Part shown: in pieces, positions 23,122-31,739 of the stretch
How the letters are laid out: each line of letters begins with the position of its first letter
Numbering within the stretch: position 1 is the first letter of the stretch
Assembly (NCBI GenBank): GCA_026400755.1
Contig: JAPLOM010000025.1
Coordinates: 1-64,000 of the forward strand
DNA length: 64,000 bases
Direction: 5' to 3'
Source: Alphaproteobacteria bacterium
Lineage (GTDB): Bacteria; Pseudomonadota; Alphaproteobacteria; CADEGL01
Notes under the pieces: generated by a model
Told to the model about the DNA's origin: nothing
The model's input: the letters and a program-made list of their open reading frames with translations, nothing else
The model's database searches: none
Program-made: the position numbers and the translations under genes

Positions 23122-24294
23122 TCAGCCCGCCTTGGTCAGGATCGTCTCGGCCAGCCGCGCCCAGTAGCTGGCGCCCACCGGCAGTGCCTCGTCGTTGAAG
23201 TCGTAATGGGGGCTGTGCAAACGGCAGTTGTTGGTGTCCGGGCCGTTGCCCATCCAGATATAGGCGCCGGGCCGGGCCTGGAGCAGGAAGGCGAAATCCT
23301 CAGACCCCATGCTGGGCGTGGGATCGAGCACCACGTTCTTCTCGCCGACCACCTGGCCCGCAACGCGCGCGGCCGTGGCGGCCTCCTTCTCCGTGTTGAT
23401 GGTGGAGGGATAGCGCCGCTCGTAACGCCAGCTCATGGTCGCGCCCATGGCCGCGCAGATGCCCTCGGCGATGCGCTTCATGTTCTCCTCGATGCGGTCC
23501 TGCACCTCGGGCTTGAACGAACGCGTCGTACCGCGCAGCGTCACTTGCTCAGGGATCACGTTCCAGGTGTCGCCGCCGTGGATCTGCGTCACGCTGATGA
23601 CCGCGGAGTCGAGCGGGTGGGTGTTGCGGCTGACGATGGTCTGGAAGGCCGTCACAATCTGCGCGCCCACGACCACCGGGTCGATGCCCTGGTGCGGCAT
23701 GGCGCCGTGGGCGCCCTTGCCGGTGACGACGATCTCGAAGATGTCGTAGGCCGCCATCTGCGGGCCGGGGCGGATGCCGAACGAGCCCACCGGCATACCG
23801 GGCCAGTTGTGCAGGCCATAGACCGATTCGACCGGGAATTTCTCGAACAGCCCCTGCTCCACCATCACCCGGCCGCCGCCCTCGTTCTCCTCGGCGGGCT
23901 GGAAGATGAAATGGACGGTGCCATCGAAGTTCTTGGTCTCGGCCAGATATTTCGCGGCGCCCAGCAACATGACCGTGTGGCCGTCGTGGCCGCAGGCATG
24001 CATGCGTCCTTCGTTCTTCGATTTGTGAGCGAAGCCGTTCTGCTCGTGGATATGCAGCGCATCCATGTCGGCGCGCAAACCGACGGCGCGGGCTCCGGCC
24101 CGTCCCTTCAGCGTGCCGACAACGCCCGTGCCGGCCAGGCCCCTGTGCACCTCGATGCCGAACTCAGCCAGCTTCTTGGCCACGAATTCGGAAGTCCGCT
24201 CCTCCTCGAAGGCCGTCTCCGGGTGGGTGTGGATATCGCGCCGCCATTCGGTCATCTCGCCATGGAACTCGGCGATGCGGTTGATGATGGCCAT
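23122..24294 (-). CDS. M20-family amidohydrolase (hippurate hydrolase/N-acyl amino acid amidohydrolase type)
   Basis: A 390-residue metal-dependent amidohydrolase. The start is the ATG at 24294 (MAIINRIAEFHGEM); the longer track ORF runs into manC antisense sequence. Metal-ligand regions are present: WRRDIHTHPE, MHACGHDGHT, PAEENEGGG, YGLHNWPG and the C-terminal LHSPHYDFND. The lid/dimerisation domain occupies about residues 185-295. Such enzymes remove acyl groups from amino acids or hydrolyse hippurate. It lies 33 nt upstream of the M24 gene on the same strand, so the two are probably co-transcribed, opposite to the ABC-racemase operon. Confidence 0.88.
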   Translation of the reverse strand: MAIINRIAEFHGEMTEWRRDIHTHPETAFEEERTSEFVAKKLAEFGIEVHRGLAGTGVVGTLKGRAGARAVGLRADMDALHIHEQNGFAHKSKNEGRMHACGHDGHTVMLLGAAKYLAETKNFDGTVHFIFQPAEENEGGGRVMVEQGLFEKFPVESVYGLHNWPGMPVGSFGIRPGPQMAAYDIFEIVVTGKGAHGAMPHQGIDPVVVGAQIVTAFQTIVSRNTHPLDSAVISVTQIHGGDTWNVIPEQVTLRGTTRSFKPEVQDRIEENMKRIAEGICAAMGATMSWRYERRYPSTINTEKEAATAARVAGQVVGEKNVVLDPTPSMGSEDFAFLLQARPGAYIWMGNGPDTNNCRLHSPHYDFNDEALPVGASYWARLAETILTKAG

Positions 24295-24438
24295 GTCCGG
24301 AACTCCTCGCCCCAAGGGCAATGCGGGTTTCGGCCGGAAGCTTAGCAGCGCCGCCGGGTCGCGCGTCAAGGCGCGCACGCGTTGGACTTTTGGCAGGCGA
24401 TTGGGGAAACTCCGCGCGCAACGCCAGGAAGCCAGTTC

Positions 24439-25766
24439 GTGACCAAGATTTATCCCGTCGTCCTGTCGGGCGGCGCCGGCACAAGACTCTGGCCGATGTC
24501 CCGGGCGCAGTACCCGAAGCAACTCCTGCCCCTGGTCTCGTCCCAAAGCCTGATCGTCGAAACGGTGCGCCGCGTCATGGCGTCCGACCGTTTCGCGCCG
24601 CCCACGATCGTCTGCAACGAGGCGCACCGGTTCGTGATCGCCGAGCAGCTGCGCGCCGAGGGCGTGGCGCCGCGCGCGATCCTGCTGGAGCCCGCCGCGC
24701 GCAACACAGCGCCCGCCATCGCCGCCGCGGCCTATCAGATCGTCGATCCGAACGCCCTGCTGCTGGTCCTGCCGTCCGACCATGTGGTGCGCGACCACGC
24801 GGCGTTCATGACCGCCGTCGATGCCGCCGCCCGCGCCGCCGAGGCCGGCGCCCTGGTCACCTTCGGCGTGACGCCGGACCGGCCCGAGACGGGCTACGGC
24901 TATATCCGGCGCGGCCGGCCCTTCGACCACGCGCCTGGCGCCTTCCGCTTGCGCGGCTTCGTCGAGAAACCCAACACGCGACGCGCCAAGCGCTATTTAT
25001 CCTCCGGCGACTACTACTGGAACGCCGGCATGTTCCTGTTCAAGGCCGGCGCCTATCTGGACGAGCTGCGCCGCCTGCGCCCAGAGATGGCCGAGGCCTG
25101 CCACCGCGCGGTCGAGCGCGGGCGCATGGATTTGGACTTCTTCCGCCTGGACGCCGAGGCTTTCACCGCCGCACCGTCCGATTCGATCGACTACGCCGTC
25201 ATGGAGCACACCGCGCGCGCGGCCATGGTGCCGCTGGATGCGGGCTGGAGCGACGTCGGCGCCTGGTCGGCCTTGTGGGAGATGGGCGAAAAGGACGGCC
25301 AGGGCAACGTCGTGCTGGGTCCGGCCACCCTGGATGCCGCGCATGGCAGCTATATCCGCAGCGAAGGCCCGGTGATCGCCGCCGTCGGGGTCGAGAATCT
25401 GGTCATCGTGGCGACCGAAGACGCCGTTCTGGTGGCCAGCAAGGATCAGGCGCAGAACATCAAGGGCGCCGTCGAGGCCCTGCGCCGCCAGGGCCGCACC
25501 GAGGCCGATTCCAGCCCGGTGGTCTACCGGCCCTGGGGCAGCTACCGGACCATCGACACGGGCGCGGGCTTCCTGGTCAAGCGCCTGACCGTGAAGCCGC
25601 GCGCCAGCCTGTCGCTCCAGCGCCACGCCCACCGCGCCGAGCATTGGGCGTCCACCGGCTGGCCAATCCGGGCGACCAACCCTTGCATCTGATCGAGGTG
25701 CAGTCTGGGGCGCTTCTGTCCGAGGACGATATCGAGCGACTTGAGGACCGATACGGCCGTTCCTGA
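24439..25766 (+). pseudogene. manC: Mannose-1-phosphate guanylyltransferase/mannose-6-phosphate isomerase, broken by an out-of-frame deletion
   Basis: The nucleotidyltransferase domain is intact from GTG 24439 (SD AGGAAG): LSGGAGTRLWPMSR, LLEPAARNTAPAIA, FVEKP, WNAGMFLF and DAGWSDVGAW. The C-terminal cupin (isomerase) half breaks after HRAEHW (frame ending at 25692). The family's last part, VHRLANPGDQPLHLIEVQSG through EDRYGRS, continues in another frame to 25766. Between HW and VHRL family members have about 30 residues, while here only 2 nt remain, so ~88 nt appear lost. The guanylyltransferase could still be made as a 417-residue protein; the isomerase domain cannot. Either true decay or an assembly error. 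GDP-mannose supply fits the polysaccharide genes at the window start. Confidence 0.8.
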
Positions 25767-25800
25767 CGCCGGATTTGACCCCGCCTGGGCCGGGATTCGC

Positions 25801-25830
25801 TTGAGGCGGACCGGGTTAAGTTGGTAGATT
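25801..25830 (+). promoter_or_regulatory. Possible sigma70-like promoter of the class III aminotransferase gene
   Basis: TTGAGG and TAGATT are 18 nt apart, ~50 nt upstream of the ATG at 25883, in a stretch less GC-rich than its surroundings. Match to consensus is moderate (4 of 6 at each box). Confidence 0.3.
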
Positions 25831-25882
25831 ACGGCCGATTTTTCCGAACGACGCCCTCTTACGTTCGAGCCAGGAGTATCCC

Positions 25883-27265
25883 ATGGCCATCGCCCCCAAT
25901 TCGCCCGCCGCGCGCGACATCGCGTACCAGCTTCACCCCTACACGAACCTGGAAGCGCACCAGAAGACGGGCTCGCTGATCATCCGCGAGGGCAAGGGCA
26001 TCTACGTCTACGACGACACGGGCAAGCAGTACATCGAGGGCTTGGCCGGGCTGTGGAGCATGTCGCTAGGCTGGGACCAGGAGCGCCTGGTTACCGCCGC
26101 CACCAACGCCATGCGCAAGCTGCCGTTCTACCACCAGTTCGGCGCCAAGGCGCACGAGCCGGGCATCGATCTGGCCGAGAAGCTGATCGAGATGGCGCCG
26201 GTGAAGATGTCGAAGGCCTTCTTCGCCAACTCGGGCTCCGAAGCCAACGACACCGCGATCAAGATGATCTGGTACTACAACGCCGTGCGCGGAAAGCCTG
26301 AGCGCAAGAAGATCATTGCGCGTCTGCGCGGCTATCATGGCGTGACGTTGGCGGCCGCCAGCCTCACCGGCCTGCCGCACCTTCACAAATATTTCGGCCT
26401 GCCGATCGCCGAGGTGAAGCACACGAGCTGTCCCTACTACTATCGAAACGCGCAGCCGGGCGAGACGGAGGAAGAGTTCTCCACGCGCATGGCCGCGGAT
26501 TTGGAGAAAATGATTCTCGACGAGGGGCCGGACACGGTCGCGGCCTTTTTCGCCGAACCGATCATGGGCGCCGGCGGTGTCATCCTGCCGCCCAAGACTT
26601 ATTTCGAGAAGATCCAGGCGGTCCTGAAGAAGTACGACATCCTATTCGTGGTCGACGAGGTGATCTGTGGCTTTTACCGCACGGGCAACGCCTGGGGTTC
26701 GCAGACCTACGGCCTGAAGCCGGACATCCTGACCTGCGCCAAGGCACTGTCGTCGAGCTATCTGCCCATCTCCGGCGTGATGATCACCGAGCAGATCTTC
26801 AACGTCTTGGCCAAGGGCAGCGCGGAGGTCGGCAACTGGGGCCACGGCTATACCTACAGCGGCCATCCGGTCGCGGCCGCCGTCGCGCTTGAGACGCTGA
26901 AGATGTACGAGGATCTCGACATCGGAAACCACGTCAAGCGCCTGGCGCCGGTCCTGCAGAACGGCATCCGCAAGTTCGCCGACCATCCGCTGGTGGGCGA
27001 CGTGCGCGGCATTGGCCTGATCGGCGCGATCGAGCTGGTCAAGAACAAGAAGACCAAGGAGGCCTTCGATCCGAAGTCCTTCGTCGGCGTCTATCTGACC
27101 AACCGCGCGCAGGAGCATGGCCTGATCGTCCGCGCCATGGGCGACCATATCGGCTTCTGCCCGCCGCTCATCATCAAGAGCGACGAGATCGAGGAACTGC
27201 TGAAGCGCTTCGGCAAGGCGCTGGACGAAACCTACGTGATGGCCAAGGACAAAGGCCTGGTCTAA
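25883..27265 (+). CDS. Class III PLP-dependent aminotransferase
   Basis: A 460-residue omega-aminotransferase (fold type I). Landmarks are IEGLAGLWSMSLGW, FANSGSEANDTAIKM (phosphate-binding region), GYHGVTLAAASLTGLP, the VVDEVICGFYRTG block with the PLP-binding Asp, and the Schiff-base Lys in CAKALSSSYLP. Such enzymes use terminal amines such as beta-alanine, putrescine, GABA or taurine with pyruvate as acceptor. The SD and start are ordinary (CAGGAG before ATG). It is monocistronic, followed by a terminator-like hairpin. Relationship to the DoeA-like gene 3 kb away (ectoine catabolism uses a class III transaminase, DoeD) is only suggestive. Confidence 0.9.
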   Translation: MAIAPNSPAARDIAYQLHPYTNLEAHQKTGSLIIREGKGIYVYDDTGKQYIEGLAGLWSMSLGWDQERLVTAATNAMRKLPFYHQFGAKAHEPGIDLAEKLIEMAPVKMSKAFFANSGSEANDTAIKMIWYYNAVRGKPERKKIIARLRGYHGVTLAAASLTGLPHLHKYFGLPIAEVKHTSCPYYYRNAQPGETEEEFSTRMAADLEKMILDEGPDTVAAFFAEPIMGAGGVILPPKTYFEKIQAVLKKYDILFVVDEVICGFYRTGNAWGSQTYGLKPDILTCAKALSSSYLPISGVMITEQIFNVLAKGSAEVGNWGHGYTYSGHPVAAAVALETLKMYEDLDIGNHVKRLAPVLQNGIRKFADHPLVGDVRGIGLIGAIELVKNKKTKEAFDPKSFVGVYLTNRAQEHGLIVRAMGDHIGFCPPLIIKSDEIEELLKRFGKALDETYVMAKDKGLV

Positions 27266-27271
27266 ACGAAC

Positions 27272-27307
27272 GGGCAAAACCCCGCCCGGGACGGCGGAGC
27301 TTTGCCC
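27272..27307 (+). terminator. Terminator-like hairpin after the aminotransferase gene
   Basis: GGGCAAA (27272-27278) pairs with TTTGCCC (27301-27307) around an inner CCGCC/GGCGG hairpin, 7 nt after the stop codon. It is followed by CTTAGAGTCTTAA rather than a T run, so the terminator call is tentative. Confidence 0.5.
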
Positions 27308-27358
27308 CTTAGAGTCTTAATGCGGCGCCGTTGGACGGCGGCGAGTGACGGGCGAGCG

Positions 27359-28550
27359 ATGGATTACGAAACGATCTTCAAGACAGCCACCGCCAAGGTC
27401 AAAGCGGAAGGCCGTTACCGAGTTTTCGCGGACCTGGAGCGCCAGGCGGGCAACTTCCCGCACGCCACGTGGCATGGACCGAACGGGCCGCGCAACGTCG
27501 TGGTCTGGTGTGCCAACGACTATCTGGGCATGGGCCAGCATCCCGATGTGTGCGCAGCCATGCGAGAGGCCATCGGCAAATACGGCGCGGGCGCCGGCGG
27601 CACGCGCAACATTTCCGGCACCAACCACGCCCATGTGCTTCTTGAACGCGAGCTGGCCGACCTGCATGGCAAGGAGTCCGCGCTCCTATTCACCTCTGGC
27701 TTCGTTTCGAACGAGGCCAGTATCCGGACCATCGGCCTGCTTCTTGGCAACGTGGTGATCTTCTCGGACGAGATGAATCATGCGTCGATGATCCAGGGTA
27801 TCCGCGACAGTCGGGCGGAAAAGCGCATCTTCCGTCACAACGATCTGGCGCATCTGGAAGAGCTTCTTGCCGCGGTTCCGCGAGGACGGCCGAAGCTGAT
27901 CGCCTTCGAATCGGTCTACTCGATGGACGGCGATATCTCGCCCATCGGCCACATCTGCGACCTAGCGCAAAAATACGGCGCGATGACCTATCTGGACGAG
28001 GTTCACGCGGTCGGCCTCTACGGCCCGCGCGGCGGCGGCGTGGCGGAACGCGAAGGCCTGATGCATCGCCTGGACGTCATCGAGGGCACGCTGGGCAAAG
28101 CTTTCGGCGTGGTCGGCGGCTATATCGCAGGCTCGTCAGCCCTGATCGACGCCGTGCGCAGTCATGCCCCGGGGTTCATCTTCACGACCGCCCTGCCGCC
28201 CGCCATAGCGGCCGGCGCCCTGGCGTCCGTGCGTCACCTGAAGTCCAGTAATGCCGAGCGCCGCGCGCCTGAAGGCCATGCTGCGCCGCGCGGGCATTCC
28301 CTTCCTCGATTCCGTCAGCCATATCGTGCCGGTGATCGTGGGCGATGCGCGCCTTTGCAAGACGGCGACCGACGAGCTGCGGAGCCGTCATGGTCTTTAT
28401 GTCCAGCCGATCAACTATCCCACCGTGCCGCGCGGCACCGAGCGGCTGCGGCTGACACCGACGCCTTTCCACACCGATGCGATGATGGAAACGCTGGTCT
28501 CCGCCCTGGGCGAAATCTGGGACCGCCTGCACCTGCAGCGCGCGGCCTGA
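27359..28550 (+). pseudogene. hemA: 5-aminolevulinate synthase, interrupted by a frameshifting deletion
   Basis: Condenses glycine and succinyl-CoA to 5-aminolevulinate, the alphaproteobacterial entry to haem. Frame one (from ATG 27359) has the [43 protein letters not shown] and GTLGKAFG (PLP Lys) blocks up to [11 protein letters not shown]. The remainder, [13 protein letters not shown]...HIVPVIVGD...[18 protein letters not shown]...WDRLHL, continues in another frame to 28550. Family members have ~7 residues between NAER and ARLK; here one base remains, implying ~20 nt lost. Without its C-terminal domain the enzyme should be inactive. Because haem synthesis needs this step unless another copy exists, a sequence error is a serious alternative. 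Confidence 0.82.
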
Positions 28551-28560
28551 ACCCGATCCT

Positions 28561-29481
28561 CTAGCGGAACGTCGCCCGGGGCTCGTCGAGCCCTTCCGGA
28601 TCCTGGTGGATGATGACTTCGGCGCCGGGAAAGGCCTCGCGCAACTTTGCCTCCACCGCGGCCGACACCTCATGGGCGCGCGCCAGCGTGGCCAACCGTT
28701 CCAATTCGATATGAAGTTGGATGAATTTGTCGCGGCCGGACGCGCGCGTGCGCAAGTCGTGGACGCCGCGCACCTCGGGATGGGACAGCGCGATCTCGCG
28801 GATACGCGTCCGCTCCTCGTCGGGCAGTTCGCGGTCCATGAGCTGGTCAAGCGACTGGCGGATGATCTCCCACGCACTCCAAACAATATAGACGGCGATG
28901 ATCGCGCCGAAGATCGGGTCGGCCAAATGCAGGCCGAACTGAGTCGCCAAGATCAGCGCCACGGCGACACTGATATTGGCCAACATGTCGCCGAGGTAAT
29001 GGAGCTTGTCCGCCGTGATCGCCAGGGATGCGGTCTTCCGCACGACGTAGCGCTGAAACGTCACCAGGCCCAGGGTCATGACCACGGAAACCGCCATCAC
29101 GACCAGCGCCAGCCCGCCCTCCTCGACCGCCTGCGGATGAACGAAGCGGCGCGCCACCTCGACCAGCAGGAAAAGGGCCGAACCCGCGATGAAGGCCGAC
29201 TGGATCAGTCCTGCCAGCGGTTCGGCCTTACCGTGACCGAACCGGTGTTCGCGGTCGGCCGGCGTCAGCGCCTGTCGCACGGCGAACAGATTCACCAGCG
29301 ATGCCACCGCATCGAGCATGGAATCGACCAGCGTGGCCAGCATCGAGACCGAACCCGTCGCCAACCACGCCGCGAATTTGAGCCCGATCAGGATCGCCGC
29401 GACCGACACCGAGGCATAGGTCGCCCGGCGCATCAGCCGCCCATGTTCGGCGCTCGTTTCCCGCGGTTGCGCCGCCGTCAT
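28561..29481 (-). CDS. fieF: Cation diffusion facilitator (FieF/ferrous-iron efflux type)
   Basis: Proton-driven divalent metal exporter, 306 residues, six membrane helices and a cytoplasmic ferredoxin-like domain. Transport-site residues are DSMLD in helix 2 and HYLGD in helix 5, the tetra-ligand D-D-H-D set of the Fe/Zn-type subgroup. [14 protein letters not shown] is the conserved loop after helix 2. The C-terminal domain has [13 protein letters not shown] and a metal-site His in [11 protein letters not shown]. The track ORF starts at 29517 inside pdxH; the Met at 29481 removes that overlap and still precedes helix 1. Downstream of pdxH by 4 nt on the same strand, so probably one transcript. 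Confidence 0.88.
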   Translation of the reverse strand: MTAAQPRETSAEHGRLMRRATYASVSVAAILIGLKFAAWLATGSVSMLATLVDSMLDAVASLVNLFAVRQALTPADREHRFGHGKAEPLAGLIQSAFIAGSALFLLVEVARRFVHPQAVEEGGLALVVMAVSVVMTLGLVTFQRYVVRKTASLAITADKLHYLGDMLANISVAVALILATQFGLHLADPIFGAIIAVYIVWSAWEIIRQSLDQLMDRELPDEERTRIREIALSHPEVRGVHDLRTRASGRDKFIQLHIELERLATLARAHEVSAAVEAKLREAFPGAEVIIHQDPEGLDEPRATFR

Positions 29482-29485
29482 GGGC

Positions 29486-30082
29486 TCACGGATAAAGCTG
29501 TTCAGTCCGCCAGCCATCCGCCGCGCGATGGAACATCAGGCGGTCGTGCAGGCGGAACGTGCCGTCCTTCCAGAACTCGATCTCGTCAGGCACCAGACGG
29601 AAGCCCGACCAATGGGGGGGGCGAGGAACTTTACTGAGGCCGAATTTGGCCGCGAACTGCGCCACCTTCTTCTCCAGGACGAAGCGGCTTTCGAGCGGCC
29701 GCGACTGGTCGGATGCCCAGGCGCCAATCTGGCTGCCCCGCGCACGGGTGGTGAAATAGGCGTCGGCTTCCGCGTCCGACACGGTCTCGATCCGGCCCAC
29801 CACCCGCACCTGACGGCGCAGCGACTTCCAATGGAACAGCAAGGCTCCTTGCGGATTCGCCAGCAGTTCCTGCCCCTTGCGGCTCTCATAGTTGGTGAAG
29901 AAGGTGAAGCCGCGCTCGTCGGCATCCTTCAACAGCACCATGCGCGCCGAGGGCCGCCCCGCCGGCGTGGCGCTGGCCAACGTCATCGCATTCGGGTCGT
30001 TCGGTTCGCTTTTTTGCGCCTCCGCGAACCATTCGCGGAAAAGTCCGACCGGGTCGGCCTTGCGTTCGTCGTTCATGGGCAT
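29486..30082 (-). CDS. pdxH: Pyridoxamine/pyridoxine 5'-phosphate oxidase
   Basis: FMN-dependent oxidase making pyridoxal phosphate; 198 residues from ATG 30082 ([11 protein letters not shown]), which trims a non-homologous extension of the track ORF. Seen are [35 protein letters not shown] (FMN site), [29 protein letters not shown] and the C-terminal [11 protein letters not shown] substrate-binding segment ending WRTEQLYP. Divergent from a lipoprotein gene, with fabI-aroC beyond, an arrangement common in alphaproteobacteria. Confidence 0.93.
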   Translation of the reverse strand: MPMNDERKADPVGLFREWFAEAQKSEPNDPNAMTLASATPAGRPSARMVLLKDADERGFTFFTNYESRKGQELLANPQGALLFHWKSLRRQVRVVGRIETVSDAEADAYFTTRARGSQIGAWASDQSRPLESRFVLEKKVAQFAAKFGLSKVPRPPHWSGFRLVPDEIEFWKDGTFRLHDRLMFHRAADGWRTEQLYP

Positions 30083-30133
30083 AGTCCCGCTTTCGTTTCG
30101 CGATCCACAATACTCGACCGGCACCAGTCTTTT

Positions 30134-30162
30134 TAGACAGGATTCCCAGTCTGCGGCATAAT
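30134..30162 (+). promoter_or_regulatory. Sigma70-like promoter of the glycine-zipper lipoprotein gene
   Basis: TAGACA (30134-30139) and CATAAT (30157-30162) are 17 nt apart, each 5 of 6 to consensus. A GCCCCCGAGGGGGC hairpin (30167-30180) falls at the expected start of transcription, and a ~105-nt leader precedes the ATG at 30274. Confidence 0.6.
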
Positions 30163-30273
30163 TTGCGCCCCCGAGGGGGCCGGGGAAAGGGCCTATAGGA
30201 TGCGCGCCGCGGTGGTTCTACGCGGCGATCAAACCCAGGCAGAGGGGATCATTCTGAAAACGGAGACAGCACC

Positions 30274-30756
30274 ATGATCACCAAGAAAATGGGGATTGCC
30301 CTGGTCGTCGTTGCGACATCGGCCGCCTGCGCTCAGCAAGACGACGGCGGAAGCGGACTCGGCACCAAGACAACCATCGGCGCGCTCGGCGGCGCTGCGG
30401 GCGGCGGCCTGATCGCGGCGGCGGCCGGCGGCGGCGGCGCAGCCATCGCGGGCGGCGTCATCGTGGGCGGCCTGTTAGGCGGCGCGATGGGCAGCTATCT
30501 CGACAGTCAGGACAAGAAGACCGCGAACGAGACCGCCAACAAGGCACTGGAAAGCTCGCCCACCGGCCAGACCTCGACCTGGAAGAACCCGGATAACGGC
30601 AACAGCGGTACCGTGACGCCGACCAAGACCTTCAAGAATGCCCAAGGACAAGACTGCCGGGAGTATCAGCAGACCATCACGGTTGGCGGCAAGACCGAGC
30701 AGGCTTACGGCACGGCCTGCCGGGACGCCGAGGGCAACTGGCGCATCGTCAGCTAA
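30274..30756 (+). CDS. Glycine-zipper lipoprotein, RT0821/17-kDa surface antigen-like
   Basis: A 160-residue envelope protein. The N-terminus is a lipoprotein signal with lipobox TSAAC (Cys ~19). Residues ~28-75 form a glycine-zipper membrane-like segment (GALGGAAGGGLIAAAAGGGG...GGVIVGGLLGGAMGSYLD), and the C-terminal domain (QDCREYQQTITVGGKTEQAYGTACRDAEGNWRIV) is the RT0821/Lpp0805 surface-protein type with two cysteines. Likely outer-membrane attached; members are abundant envelope lipoproteins with structural or stress roles. A good promoter lies upstream and a strong hairpin follows, so it is probably a single-gene unit. Confidence 0.85.
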   Translation: MITKKMGIALVVVATSAACAQQDDGGSGLGTKTTIGALGGAAGGGLIAAAAGGGGAAIAGGVIVGGLLGGAMGSYLDSQDKKTANETANKALESSPTGQTSTWKNPDNGNSGTVTPTKTFKNAQGQDCREYQQTITVGGKTEQAYGTACRDAEGNWRIVS

Positions 30757-30778
30757 ACCCCGGAATCCGCATGGAGAA

Positions 30779-30806
30779 GCAGGGGTGCGGGCAGCCGCGC
30801 TCCTGC
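30779..30806 (+). terminator. Hairpin after the lipoprotein gene
   Basis: Twelve paired bases (two G-U) with a 4-nt loop, flanked by an outer GGAATC/GATTCC pair at 30762-30767 and 30808-30813. No T run follows; a terminator or 3' stabiliser is likely. Confidence 0.5.
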
Positions 30807-30893
30807 CGATTCCAGCCCCTTCGCCTTCCTCGCTTGCCGGTATTTGTGTAGGATGCCGCTCCCTCGTTACCGGACGTCAAGGAGACAAGGCGA

Positions 30894-31736
30894 ATGACCG
30901 AAGCGCGCGGCCTCATGGCCGGAAAGCGCGGCCTCATCATGGGGGTCGCAAACGAGCGCTCGATCGCTTGGGGCATCGCCAAGACGGCGGCCGCCCACGG
31001 CGCGGAACTGGCCTTCACCTACCAGGGCGAAGCGCTGGAGAAGCGCGTGCGCCCGCTGGCCCAGTCCATCGGCTCCGAAATCCTGGAACCCTGCGACGTG
31101 ACGGATGCGGCCAGCGTGCAGGCCCTGTTCGAGACCTTGGGCAAGAAGTGGGGCAAGCTGGACTTCGCCGTCCACGCCATCGCCTTTTCCGACAAGGACC
31201 AACTCAAGGGCCGTTACGTCGATACGACGCGGGACAATTTCGTCCGCACGATGGACATCTCCTGTTACTCCTTCACCGAGATGTGCCGCTTCGCCGCCCC
31301 GTTGATGACCAATGGCGGCAGCCTTTTGACCCTGACCTATTACGGCGCCGAGCGCGTCATGCCGCATTACAACGTCATGGGCGTGGCCAAGGCAGCGTTG
31401 GAGGCCAGCGTGCGCTATCTGGCGGCCGACCTGGGTAAGCAAGGCATCCGCGTCAACGCGATCTCGGCGGGTCCGATCAAGACCCTGGCCGCGTCTGGCA
31501 TCGGCGATTTCCGCCACATCCTGAAGTGGAACGAACTTAACTCCCCTCTCCGCCGCAACGTGACGACGGAAGAGGTCGGCGGCTCGGCGCTCTATCTCCT
31601 GAGCGATCTGGGCAGTGCCGTGACGGGCGAAGTGCACCACGTGGACAGCGGCTACAACGTCATCGGCATGATGGCCGTGGACAATGCGGCCGAAGTCTCC
31701 GCCATGCTGGCCGATTTCAGCAGCGCCAAGTCCTAA
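30894..31736 (+). CDS. fabI: Enoyl-[acyl-carrier-protein] reductase (NADH)
   Basis: Last reductive step of each fatty-acid elongation cycle; target of triclosan-type inhibitors in other species. The 280-residue SDR protein has the FabI nucleotide motif GVANERSIAWGIA, the CDVTD adenine-site region, and the active-site Tyr and Lys in YYGAERVMPHYNVMGVAKAALE (Y-x6-K spacing). C-terminal LAASGIGDF and DLGSAVTGEVHHVDSGY are typical. The aroC start follows 3 nt after the stop, forming a fabI-aroC pair. Confidence 0.94.
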   Translation: MTEARGLMAGKRGLIMGVANERSIAWGIAKTAAAHGAELAFTYQGEALEKRVRPLAQSIGSEILEPCDVTDAASVQALFETLGKKWGKLDFAVHAIAFSDKDQLKGRYVDTTRDNFVRTMDISCYSFTEMCRFAAPLMTNGGSLLTLTYYGAERVMPHYNVMGVAKAALEASVRYLAADLGKQGIRVNAISAGPIKTLAASGIGDFRHILKWNELNSPLRRNVTTEEVGGSALYLLSDLGSAVTGEVHHVDSGYNVIGMMAVDNAAEVSAMLADFSSAKS

Positions 31737-31739
31737 AGG

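Noticed and set aside
21961-24345. 794-residue plus-strand ORF
   Set aside because: Antisense to the M24 and M20 genes, whose motifs are intact; composition is typical of a shadow frame (many His and Arg-Asp runs).
21136-25692. Complete ectoine catabolic cluster (racemase, DoeA-like, M20, class III aminotransferase)
   Set aside because: EutB, EutC, DoeB/EutE and the AsnC regulator are missing, manC lies between, and the racemase is not clearly EutA; only the DoeA-like resemblance is supported.
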